Assembly (NCBI GenBank): GCA_023434325.1 | Contig: JAEYSX010000003.1 | Coordinates: forward strand, 372,001 to 436,000 | Direction of reading: 5' to 3' | DNA: 64,000 nucleotides | From: Candidatus Parcubacteria bacterium | GTDB taxonomy: Bacteria > Patescibacteriota > Saccharimonadia > Saccharimonadales > UBA4665 | In this document: positions 10,225 through 17,214 of the stretch, piece after piece | Layout: each line of letters starts with the position of its first letter | Position numbering within the stretch: position 1 is the first letter of the stretch | Notes under the pieces: model-generated | What the model saw: only the letters and a program-made list of their open reading frames with translations | The model's database searches: none | Told to the model about the DNA's origin: nothing | Translations under genes and position numbers: made by a program

Positions 10225-11142
10225 ATGAGGGTTGCAGCACGAATCAGACAGATACGATCCGCGCTATTATTGTCCGCAGGTTTATTTGCGGCCACGATAG
10301 CGGGCACTGCAACAACGCACGCCATTAACCCTTTACCTAATCCCCAGCCGGGCGTTGGCTCGTATGGTCTAGAGGCTACCAAGCCAAAGCCGCCGCCCAC
10401 TACGGTTGCGACAATTACTACTCCAGGCAACGGTGCGTCATTTGGTGAGTCGCCTATTACTGTCAGTGGTTTATGTACCGATGATCTGCTAGTTCAGGTA
10501 TATAACAACGGGGTGCTTGTGGGTGCGGTTAACTGCGAAAACGGCAGTTTTAGTCTACAGGTGAGCCTGTTTGCTGGCCAGAATGACCTTACGGCCATCC
10601 AGTACGACGAGCTTGGGCAGGCGAGTCCGGTGAGCGCCACCGTAACTGTGACGTACAACAACGCTAATTTTGCCGCATTCGGCACTCTCATTACTTTGAC
10701 CAGTAATTACGGCCGCCGCGCCGCAGACCCCGGCCAGCCGCTGGTGTGGCCACTGCAACTCTCTGGCGGTACCGGGCCGTACGCGTTTAGCATTAACTGG
10801 GGCGATGGCAGCGAGGCGGATCTAAAGAGTGTGCCGCTCGCAGGTGAGATAGATATATCGCATGTATATCAACGTGCCGGTATTTACCGCGTGACAATCA
10901 AGGTGACTGACGTTAACGGTGTCAGCGCGTTTTTACAATTAGTAGCCATATCCAATGGTAAGCCCGCGGCAGTAGAACCGGCTGCCGAAAAGACGGCTAT
11001 AACGATCACGCGGGTCGTATGGTGGCCTGCCGTAGCGTGCTTGGTCTTGATGCCGATCACGTATTGGCTCGGCCGTAAGAGCCAACTTGTCAGCTTGCAC
11101 CGCAAGCTCGAACACGACGTCGAAAACTACAAAGAGCTATAA
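10225..11142 (+). CDS. Exported PKD-domain protein with C-terminal membrane anchor
   Basis: 305 residues: a signal peptide (about 1-33), a Pro-rich linker, an Ig-like domain with two cysteines ('SGLCTDD...VNCENGSF', about 76-112), then a PKD domain (about 155-245) with 'INWGDGSEAD' and 'HVYQRAGIYRVTIKVTDVNG'. A transmembrane helix ('VVWWPAVACLVLMPITYWLG') and a charged C-terminal tail follow. PKD domains usually mediate protein or polysaccharide contacts outside the cell. TAGAAT lies 11 nt before the ATG. The gene sits between the two DUF916-like genes in the surface locus and ends inside a strong terminator stem. Confidence 0.8.
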   Translation: MRVAARIRQIRSALLLSAGLFAATIAGTATTHAINPLPNPQPGVGSYGLEATKPKPPPTTVATITTPGNGASFGESPITVSGLCTDDLLVQVYNNGVLVGAVNCENGSFSLQVSLFAGQNDLTAIQYDELGQASPVSATVTVTYNNANFAAFGTLITLTSNYGRRAADPGQPLVWPLQLSGGTGPYAFSINWGDGSEADLKSVPLAGEIDISHVYQRAGIYRVTIKVTDVNGVSAFLQLVAISNGKPAAVEPAAEKTAITITRVVWWPAVACLVLMPITYWLGRKSQLVSLHRKLEHDVENYKEL

Positions 11143-11167
11143 AGCGCCCAGTGGGGCGCTTTATATT
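11141..11167 (+). terminator. Intrinsic terminator
   Basis: Stem AAAGCGCCC (11141-11149) / GGGCGCTTT (11154-11162) with loop AGTG, followed by ATATTT. It overlaps the stop codon of the PKD-protein gene. Confidence 0.88.
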
Positions 11168-11224
11168 TGGCGCGAGATGCGCACTGTATGGCTTTACAGA
11201 GGTGGACAGAGGTCATCGGTGTAG

Positions 11225-11294
11225 TGTGGAAAACTTGTCAAGCATTTTTACAATCGTCACCCCTGTAAGATGAAAAACTGTGGAAAACTTGTCA
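11225..11294 (+). repeat. 16-bp direct repeats containing DnaA-box-like 9-mers
   Basis: TGTGGAAAACTTGTCA occurs exactly at 11225-11240 and 11279-11294, 54 bp apart, upstream of the surface protein gene at 11395. Each copy contains TGTGGAAAA, whose complement TTTTCCACA fits the DnaA-box consensus TTWTNCACA, and ends with TTGTCA, a possible -35 element. The second TTGTCA has TATTGT 18 nt downstream. Confidence 0.6.
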
Positions 11295-11314
11295 ATACCC
11301 AAACCAAAAAACTA

Positions 11315-11344
11315 TTGTGGCGGCAAACATGAGCGTGATATAAA
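11315..11344 (+). promoter_or_regulatory. Promoter with extended -10 for the surface protein gene at 11395
   Basis: TTGTGG (11315-11320), an 18-nt spacer, TATAAA (11339-11344), preceded by TGA. Same -35 hexamer as the promoter at 4041, which drives a paralogue. Confidence 0.6.
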
Positions 11345-11394
11345 TGTAAGTGTCTAAGACAAAATAAAAATAATAAATGAAAAGGGAACAAAGC

Positions 11395-12633
11395 ATGAAA
11401 TCTATACGATTGCTGGATAGACGGGTTGGTTATAGCCTGGCTTCCTTAGGTTTACTGCTGAGTATGGTGGCACCAGTCGCCCTGCCAGCGCTAGCATCTG
11501 CCGCTGTAATGTCGCAGCGCAGCATAACAATGAGCACCTCGGCAGTAGAAGCCACGGGCACTTCATACACACTTAAATTTACGGCAGCAACCGGAATCGG
11601 TGCTACCGAGGACGCGGAAGGCGGTGTTGTTGTCGACTTCTGTAGCGAGTCTCCGCTAATTGGCGAGGATTGTACCGTGCCAACTGGCATGTCGACAACT
11701 GGCGCAACAATAGATGAGGTTAAGTATGCTAACTCAGCTGTTGCAGACGGTACTCTCTCTGCTACAACAAATGGCCACGTAGTCTGGACGGCAGGCGCTG
11801 CCTACACAGGCGGTACTGCGTTCGAGATGACACTGAGTGGCATTACTAACCCAACAAATGCAGGTACATTTTATGCTCGCGTAACTACCTACGCTGACAA
11901 GACTAGGTTAGACACCGCTAATGCTATTGGAGTTGCAGGTAACTACAACGACGAAGGTGCGATCGCTCTAGCTGCAACCGAGGGTATTGGCGTAGACGCA
12001 TTCGTTCTAGAAACCATGACCTTCTGTGTTTCTGGCGAAGGTGACGACCCTGAAAATCCTGCCCCAGCCCCAGGTGCTAACTGTGACCCTGACGACCTCG
12101 TAAACCCGAGCATGGTTTTGGGCGAGGACATGCCAGGTGGTAAAGCTCTGAACGTAGGCAACCTAAGCACCGGCACGGTGTACGCGCAGCTTTCGACTAA
12201 CGCTAGTGGTGGTGCAGTCGTCAACCTTAAGAGCAACGCAGTTGGCTGTGGCGGTCTATTCCGCAACGGCAACACCTCTAACTGTAATATTACCGCTCAA
12301 AACACCCCAAGCGGTGCAGGTGACACAATTACAGCCGGAACTGCCAAGTTTGGTCTGACAGTGGGCGCTAGTGCTGACGCTCCAGGAGCAACTGCTACTG
12401 CCGGTGCCCTCGCGCCAGCTGGTTCATACAGCTCTAGCAAGTACTTCATGGACTTTGCTGCTAACAACGAGACAGGTGTGACAAGTTCATACGGTAGTCA
12501 ACTGTTCTCTTCGAACGGCGCTCCTGTAAGCAACAAGTATGTCCCGATTACATTCGGTGCAAGCATCGACAACAGCACCCCTGCTGGTTCATACGGCGCG
12601 ACGCTTAACATGATCGCAACCGGCACATTCTAA
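11395..12633 (+). CDS. Exported surface protein of the secreted beta-domain family
   Basis: 412 residues. The ATG at 11395 is preferred over one 18 nt upstream because AAAGGGAA is correctly spaced only for the former. Signal peptide about 1-35 (cleavage near ALASAA). The family cysteine pair is 'VDFCSESPLIGEDCTVP', a second pair is 'FCVSGEGDDP...GANC', and a third is 'GCGG...SNC'. It has 'LETMTFCVSG' matching 'LETMQFSVGT' of the large paralogue, 'AKFGLTVGASAD' in place of FGINLVANN, and the terminal strand 'TPAGSYGATLNMIATGTF'. It is Ala/Thr/Gly-rich and bounded by a promoter and a strong terminator. Probably a major secreted protein; function unknown. Confidence 0.82.
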   Translation: MKSIRLLDRRVGYSLASLGLLLSMVAPVALPALASAAVMSQRSITMSTSAVEATGTSYTLKFTAATGIGATEDAEGGVVVDFCSESPLIGEDCTVPTGMSTTGATIDEVKYANSAVADGTLSATTNGHVVWTAGAAYTGGTAFEMTLSGITNPTNAGTFYARVTTYADKTRLDTANAIGVAGNYNDEGAIALAATEGIGVDAFVLETMTFCVSGEGDDPENPAPAPGANCDPDDLVNPSMVLGEDMPGGKALNVGNLSTGTVYAQLSTNASGGAVVNLKSNAVGCGGLFRNGNTSNCNITAQNTPSGAGDTITAGTAKFGLTVGASADAPGATATAGALAPAGSYSSSKYFMDFAANNETGVTSSYGSQLFSSNGAPVSNKYVPITFGASIDNSTPAGSYGATLNMIATGTF

Positions 12634-12654
12634 AGTAACCGTACTTTAGCCGTA

Positions 12655-12687
12655 AAATCCCCCGCAAATTTAGCGGGGGATTTGCTT
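12655..12687 (+). terminator. Intrinsic terminator
   Basis: AAATCCCCCGC (12655-12665) pairs with GCGGGGGATTT (12673-12683), loop AAATTTA, T-rich tail. Follows the surface protein gene ending at 12633. Confidence 0.92.
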
Positions 12688-12715
12688 TGAATTTACTGCT
12701 TCTGTTTGCTACCAT
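12687..12715 (+). promoter_or_regulatory. Promoter for the DUF916-like gene at 12746
   Basis: TTGAAT (12687-12692), a 17-nt spacer and TACCAT (12710-12715) with an upstream TGC, so an extended -10. It starts just after the preceding terminator. Confidence 0.5.
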
Positions 12716-12745
12716 AAGTGTAACGACAAACGAGGGGATAATAAC

Positions 12746-13750
12746 GTGAAAGTAGCTAAAATACGCAGTTACCTATTGGTTGCGGCATGTAGTTTAGTAT
12801 TGGTTGGTAGTCATTTGGGTGGTACGGTTTTTGCAGAAACGGCCGAGAATAGTGCCACGAATAGCGCTAACAGCTTGAAGGTCTCGCCACTGCGCACCGA
12901 TGTTGTGGTTGAGGCTGGGAAAAGTCATGTTGTAAAGTCCTACATTACCAACATCACTAGCAAAACGGTTGCCCTTAAGCCAATACTCAACGACTTTGTA
13001 TCTGGTGACGAAAAGGGTACGCCTAGTATTATCCTGGATGAGAACAGTTTTGCGCCAAGTCACAGCCTAAAGCGCTTTATGCGGCCGATCGAAAACATTA
13101 CGGTCGAACCAGGTGATACAAAGCTAGTTGAGGTGCAGATTGATGTGCCTGCAGACGCGCAAGCTGGCGGTTACTACGGTGCGATTAGGTTTGCGCCTGC
13201 TAACAGTAGCGGCCAGCCGGTAGACCTCAATGCCAGCGTTGCTTCGTTAATTTTGCTTCGTGTTCCTGGCCCTGCGGTCGAAGAGCTAACAATGGCCAAC
13301 TTTGAAGTGCGGCAGAATGGTAGTTCGTCCAGTAACTTCCGTTCGCCCGACAACCTAGAGCTATTGGTACGCTTTCAGAACAAAGGTAACGTCCATCTAA
13401 CACCGTTTGGTCAGATCAACGTCAAAAAGGGCGACAAAGTTGTGTACACCTACAACTTTAATCAAGAAGACCCCAAAGGTGCGATTTTGCCAGACAGTGC
13501 ACGCCGCTGGGAAGTCCCGCTAAAAGAGATTGGTAAATTTGGTAAGTATACTGTTACCGGTACATTCGGTTATGGCACGCAAGGCCAGACGCTTAACGTC
13601 GAAAAGACCGTATGGATTGTTCCAACTGCGTACATCTTTGGTGCAATCGGTGCGATCGTGTTGCTGCTTGCGTTGATTGTTGGAACGTGGATGTTCCTCC
13701 GGTCGTACAAGCGCCGTATCCTACGCTCATCCCCACGTCGTCGATACTAG
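12746..13750 (+). CDS. DUF916-like, membrane-anchored exported protein (paralogue of the one at 9061)
   Basis: 334 residues starting at GTG with a good site, GAGGGG, eight bases upstream. Signal peptide about 1-30. The DUF916-type domain runs from 'NSLKVSPLRTDVVVEAGKSHVVKSYITN' to 'VPADAQAGGYYGAIRFAP'. A second beta domain contains 'FQNKGNVHLTPFGQINVKKGDKVVYTYNF', then one membrane helix ('IFGAIGAIVLLLALIVGTWMFL') and a basic tail (RRILRSSPRRRY). Domain order equals that of the 9061 protein and of WxL-interacting proteins. It closes the surface locus; a bidirectional hairpin follows. Confidence 0.78.
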   Translation: MKVAKIRSYLLVAACSLVLVGSHLGGTVFAETAENSATNSANSLKVSPLRTDVVVEAGKSHVVKSYITNITSKTVALKPILNDFVSGDEKGTPSIILDENSFAPSHSLKRFMRPIENITVEPGDTKLVEVQIDVPADAQAGGYYGAIRFAPANSSGQPVDLNASVASLILLRVPGPAVEELTMANFEVRQNGSSSSNFRSPDNLELLVRFQNKGNVHLTPFGQINVKKGDKVVYTYNFNQEDPKGAILPDSARRWEVPLKEIGKFGKYTVTGTFGYGTQGQTLNVEKTVWIVPTAYIFGAIGAIVLLLALIVGTWMFLRSYKRRILRSSPRRRY

Positions 13751-13768
13751 AGCGTAGCAGAATCGTAT

Positions 13769-13812
13769 TATTATCACAGCCGTTTTCTTTGCTGGAAGCG
13801 GCTGTAATAATT
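13769..13812 (+). terminator. Hairpin terminator, T-rich on both sides
   Basis: ACAGCCG (13776-13782) pairs with CGGCTGT (13799-13805) and the flanking A/T tracts extend the stem. It ends the surface locus and lies directly before the mnmA promoter. Confidence 0.7.
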
Positions 13813-13821
13813 TGCTAAAAT
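13813..13821 (+). promoter_or_regulatory. Extended -10 of mnmA (leaderless transcript expected)
   Basis: TGC-TAAAAT, nine bases before the ATG at 13831. No Shine-Dalgarno sequence lies between. The expected transcription start coincides with the start codon. Confidence 0.6.
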
Positions 13822-13830
13822 AATAACATC

Positions 13831-14880
13831 ATGGCAAAAAAAGTATACGTCGGAATGAGCGGCGGGGTTGACTCGTCGGTGACTGCAGCGCTGTTAATAG
13901 AACAGGGCTATGACGTCACGGGCGTGTACATGAAGAACTGGACGCAGGATTTGCCGGGCATGATTTGCCCATGGAAGCAGGATTATCAGGATGCCAAGCG
14001 TGTGGCTACGCAGCTGGGTATTCCATTTAAGGTGTTTGATTTTCAGAAAGAGTATCGGCAAAAAGTTGTCGATTACATGATTGCCGAGTACCAGGCTGGC
14101 CGTACGCCAAATCCGGATATTATGTGCAACCAAGAGGTAAAGTTCCGACTGTTTTTGGGCGCCGCGCTCGAGGACGGTGCCGATTTAATCGCCACCGGCC
14201 ACTACGCCCGCGTCAAAGATGGTCAGCTGCTTGCTGGCATCGACCCAGAAAAAGATCAAAGTTACTTTTTGTGCCGAGTGACCGAAGAGGCGCTACGAAA
14301 AACACTTATGCCCATCGGCGAACTGACCAAGCCCGAGACGCGTGAGTTGGCACGCAAGTACGGCCTGGCTACGGCCGAAAAGAAGGATAGTCAAGGCATT
14401 TGTTTTGTAGGCAAGGTCGGGATTAAGGACTTTTTACAACAGTTTGTCGAGGGTCAACCAGGTAATATTATCGACCAGCATGGCAAGGTCATCGGCGAGC
14501 ACGACGGCGCGCTCTTTTACACAATTGGCCAGCGCCAAGGCTTGGGCGTGGGCGGCGGTCTGCCGTACTACGTTGTGGGCAAAGATATGGATAAGAACGA
14601 GGTATATGTAACCAGCGACCTGCAAGACTCACGCCTGTGGAACAACGAAATTACGCTCGCCAGCGCACACTGGATTAATGACGAACCTCAAGAAGGTGAA
14701 GTCTACACCGTCCGCATACGCTACCGCGCCGAGCTCCTCAATGTGAGCAGCATCAATCAGCTGTCAAATGGTGACTGGCGCATCGTCCTGCACGACGAAG
14801 TCCGTGCCCTTACCCCCGGTCAGTCCACAGTAGTCTACCAAGGCGACCGCGTACTGGGCAGTGGGTTGGTCGTCGGTTAG
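13831..14880 (+). CDS. mnmA: tRNA-specific 2-thiouridylase
   Basis: 349 residues. Adenylates and thiolates U34 of Lys, Glu and Gln tRNAs in the cytoplasm, taking sulfur from a persulfide relay. The N-terminal PP-loop SGGVDSS is at residues 10-16. The catalytic cysteine lies in 'PNPDIMCNQEVKF' (about 99) and the second in 'DSQGICFVG' (about 191). The ATP/tRNA contact 'ATGHYARV' and the C-terminal barrel are complete. The start is set by the first ATG after the extended -10. Its stop overlaps by four bases the end of the convergent minus-strand gene. No sulfur-relay partner gene is nearby. Confidence 0.97.
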   Translation: MAKKVYVGMSGGVDSSVTAALLIEQGYDVTGVYMKNWTQDLPGMICPWKQDYQDAKRVATQLGIPFKVFDFQKEYRQKVVDYMIAEYQAGRTPNPDIMCNQEVKFRLFLGAALEDGADLIATGHYARVKDGQLLAGIDPEKDQSYFLCRVTEEALRKTLMPIGELTKPETRELARKYGLATAEKKDSQGICFVGKVGIKDFLQQFVEGQPGNIIDQHGKVIGEHDGALFYTIGQRQGLGVGGGLPYYVVGKDMDKNEVYVTSDLQDSRLWNNEITLASAHWINDEPQEGEVYTVRIRYRAELLNVSSINQLSNGDWRIVLHDEVRALTPGQSTVVYQGDRVLGSGLVVG

Positions 14881-15215
14881 TCGACTGCTCTGGGTTGGTT
14901 GGGTATCGGTGATGGTGGCAGTTGCGGTTGTTCGGGGCGATTGCGCCTTGCCAATGCCCTGGTACAGAAATCGTCCGGTTGGATTACGCGACCAACTGTC
15001 AGTTGACATGATTCCCGGCAGACTAAGCAGCCCACGAAGACTCCGTTACTTCCGGCTTTTGCGGTCTCTACGTTTCCACTTAGCGCTGGATGCTGTAGCG
15101 CTTCATCGATATCGCCTTGCGTAAGTGGTCTTCCGGTAGGTACAATTTCGCAGGTTGCTGGATCTGCTGCTTTCTGGGTTTCGTGCTGTCTTGGCTCGCT
15201 GTTCACAGTATTCAT
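14877..15215 (-). CDS. Hypothetical protein with a CxxC-x3-C cluster
   Basis: 112 residues, hydrophilic, with no signal peptide or membrane segment. Its only distinct feature is 'GCLVCRESC' (about residues 62-70), which could bind a metal, inside a region that ends in a Pro/Arg-rich tail. It is convergent with mnmA, with a four-base stop-to-stop overlap. Upstream on the minus strand there is a CATACT box but no good ribosome site. The competing plus-strand frame over 14861-15124 looks like its shadow. Not recognised; it could be spurious, but it fills an otherwise empty 420-base gap. Confidence 0.45.
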   Translation of the reverse strand: MNTVNSEPRQHETQKAADPATCEIVPTGRPLTQGDIDEALQHPALSGNVETAKAGSNGVFVGCLVCRESCQLTVGRVIQPDDFCTRALARRNRPEQPQLPPSPIPNQPRAVD

Positions 15216-15304
15216 GGTAGTTGATGTCGCTCGGTTAGTATGTGCAGAAGCTTACTTCAATGATACAATACAGCCGATTATTGGATAATACAAGGTCGTA
15301 GTTT

Positions 15305-16492
15305 GTGAGTGTGGGATCAGAAATTACCGCCCGTGTGGCATGGCCAGCTGATGTTCCTGGAATTGTTTCGTTAGCGTCCCCCGATAGCCGCGAGATCTCC
15401 CGGGCGGTTTCTCTCGTTAACTACAAACTAAATGGTGATACTTATGACGCAGATAGGATAGCTGCGGTGTACAGGGAGGCGTGTCCCGAATGGACGGCTG
15501 AGCGTATTGGTCAAGTCGCCTTTAAGTTGGCGTATACAAGAGTGCCGGTGGCCCCGACAAAAGGCAGGGGGGATATACCAACGCAGGTAGAGTATGCAAG
15601 TTATGTTTTAGACCAAGCATATAAAGAGCACGAGGCATGGGAGGGGCAGCATCCCGATTGGACACCCGGACCGCCACGCATAGAGCGTCGGCAACATGAC
15701 TCGGCCAGAGATACTCTTACGAATTTACTTAATCGCAAGGGGCTTGATGAGCAGCTCTCGCTGATGCACGATTGGTGCGGTAATGCGCCAGAAGGTAAGG
15801 CTCGTTTTGTATCTATTTTGCAGGTCGATCTCGATGACTTTAAGCGGATTAATGATACGCATGGTCACAGCGGCGGAGACAAGATGCTAAAGGAGGTGGC
15901 TGGAGGTATCAGACAAGATACTGACGTTGTCGGATCCAGACCTGGCGGTGATGAATTTATCGTGGCCTTCGCAATGGAGGTCGACGAAACCGAAATGCCG
16001 AGCGATCTCACCGATGAGGAGATTGGAGATTTGCTACAGGTGCTACCGGAGAGGTATAGGAGTAATGCGGGAATAATCGCAGCTCATAAGTCGAGGGGGT
16101 TTGCGAACAGGTTAGAAGGCATGCTCGATAGAATTATGCAGACTGCTGCAGGCGAGATGTGGCAGGAATCAGGTTTGTCGGAGGTCGATTATGTCAGGCC
16201 GGAACCGGGTGCATCTATAGGTTTTGCCTTTGGTGATTTTGGGGAGCGGCTTGACGGTATCAGACATCGCGCAGACAGCGCTATGTATACCCGCAAGCTT
16301 GAGCGGAAATCAGCAAAAGCCGAGGCTAAGAATGTGGCCGCTCGTGAGGAGCAGGAGGAGCTGGGCATAAAAGAAGTGGTAGATTTGCTGATCAAAATCC
16401 TAGGCAGTGCAGAACAAGCGCCGAACCAAGAGTTACGACGACGACTGCTTGAAATACGCGGCGATCGTAAGCCCGTTGTCGATATGAGATAG
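15305..16492 (+). CDS. GGDEF-domain protein (probable diguanylate cyclase)
   Basis: 395 residues starting with GTG. The first about 130 residues are not recognised and contain no membrane helix. The GGDEF domain (about 135-345) has 'TLTNLLNRKGLDEQL', the metal-binding 'VDLDDFKRINDTHGHSGGDKML', an intact active site 'SRPGGDEFIV', and 'ASIGFAFGDFGERLDGIRHRADSAMYTRK'. About 100 residues sit between the active site and the final block, longer than usual. No canonical RxxD inhibitory site is evident upstream of GGDEF. The C-terminal 50 residues are charged. GATAAT and TACAAT boxes lie upstream. It would make cyclic di-GMP from GTP. No EAL, HD-GYP or PilZ gene is present in the window, so its signal partners are unknown. 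Confidence 0.85.
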   Translation: MSVGSEITARVAWPADVPGIVSLASPDSREISRAVSLVNYKLNGDTYDADRIAAVYREACPEWTAERIGQVAFKLAYTRVPVAPTKGRGDIPTQVEYASYVLDQAYKEHEAWEGQHPDWTPGPPRIERRQHDSARDTLTNLLNRKGLDEQLSLMHDWCGNAPEGKARFVSILQVDLDDFKRINDTHGHSGGDKMLKEVAGGIRQDTDVVGSRPGGDEFIVAFAMEVDETEMPSDLTDEEIGDLLQVLPERYRSNAGIIAAHKSRGFANRLEGMLDRIMQTAAGEMWQESGLSEVDYVRPEPGASIGFAFGDFGERLDGIRHRADSAMYTRKLERKSAKAEAKNVAAREEQEELGIKEVVDLLIKILGSAEQAPNQELRRRLLEIRGDRKPVVDMR

Positions 16493-16639
16493 GGTGTTGC
16501 GCTTCTTTTGATTTTGCATATTTAAGATGTCTTGTTGGGCGGGATAGCAGCGCCGTGTAGTGCTGTGAGTAAGGTGAAAATGATGTTATACTAATAAAGC
16601 GTAAGCAGAAAATACAAACTAAAAATCAAAGGAGGGTTT

Positions 16640-17113
16640 ATGGACCCGACGAATAACCAACAAAATGGTGGCGCCGGAATGCCCGCCGCTGATAATAACG
16701 CTTTGGGCGCGATGCCGGGCATGCCACCGGCACCTAGCGTCGACCCCAATGCGGGCGCCACTTTTGGCGCTGCTCCTGTAGACGGGAATGTGCCCGCCGA
16801 GAGTCTTGCTCCTGTCCAACCGACAGCAGTAGATCCGGTGACGGCACCTAGTCCCGCTCCGCAAGAGCCAGCGGTGAGCGACACACCCCAAGCTGCAGTG
16901 GCTCCGGAAACAACACCGGAAACCCCTGTAGTTCCTTGGACACCAGAGGCCACCGCGGCTCCCGCACCTGCGGCCGAGCCCGCTGCCCCTGTTGCAGATG
17001 TATTTGCTGCGCCAGCCCAACCGGCTGAAAACGTTACCCCCGAGGCAGACATAGGTGCGGCCGCACCTACCGATCCTGCCGCCGGCGGTGACGTCGACGA
17101 CATCGCGTTGTAA
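16640..17113 (+). CDS. Pro/Ala-rich low-complexity protein
   Basis: 157 residues, composed mainly of Ala, Pro, Val, Thr, Asp and Glu, acidic and presumably disordered, without signal peptide or transmembrane helix. The start MDPTNNQQNGGAGMPAAD resembles the N-terminus of the protein at 52397 (MDPNAQNQNPNQAPSSDMPG), and both have 'MPGM..AP'. AAAGGAGGG, a near-perfect Shine-Dalgarno site, precedes the ATG, suggesting strong translation. It is followed by a terminator. Function unknown; intrinsically disordered linker or secreted-phase proteins have this kind of composition. Confidence 0.7.
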   Translation: MDPTNNQQNGGAGMPAADNNALGAMPGMPPAPSVDPNAGATFGAAPVDGNVPAESLAPVQPTAVDPVTAPSPAPQEPAVSDTPQAAVAPETTPETPVVPWTPEATAAPAPAAEPAAPVADVFAAPAQPAENVTPEADIGAAAPTDPAAGGDVDDIAL

Positions 17114-17133
17114 AGACGGCGATACGAACGAAG

Positions 17134-17165
17134 AGAGGCCCGCACGAAGGCCTCTTTTCTTTTTA
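17134..17165 (+). terminator. Intrinsic terminator
   Basis: AGAGGCC (17134-17140) pairs with GGCCTCT (17149-17155), loop of eight, followed by a T-rich tract (TTTCTTTTT). Confidence 0.9.
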
Positions 17166-17196
17166 CTGGCGTAAAAATGACGTATCTGATCTAATC

Positions 17197-17205
17197 TGTT
17201 AAAAT
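17197..17205 (+). promoter_or_regulatory. Extended -10 of alaS (leaderless transcript expected)
   Basis: TGT-TAAAAT ending nine bases before the ATG. The same CTGTTAAAATTGC context lies before the tRNA-Ala gene (62928-62940). Confidence 0.65.
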
Positions 17206-17214
17206 TGCAGTAAT

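Noticed and set aside
11163..11376. Replication origin, because of DnaA-box-like repeats
   Set aside because: Only two boxes, no AT-rich unwinding element, and no dnaA, dnaN or rpmH gene nearby; promoter elements explain the region better.
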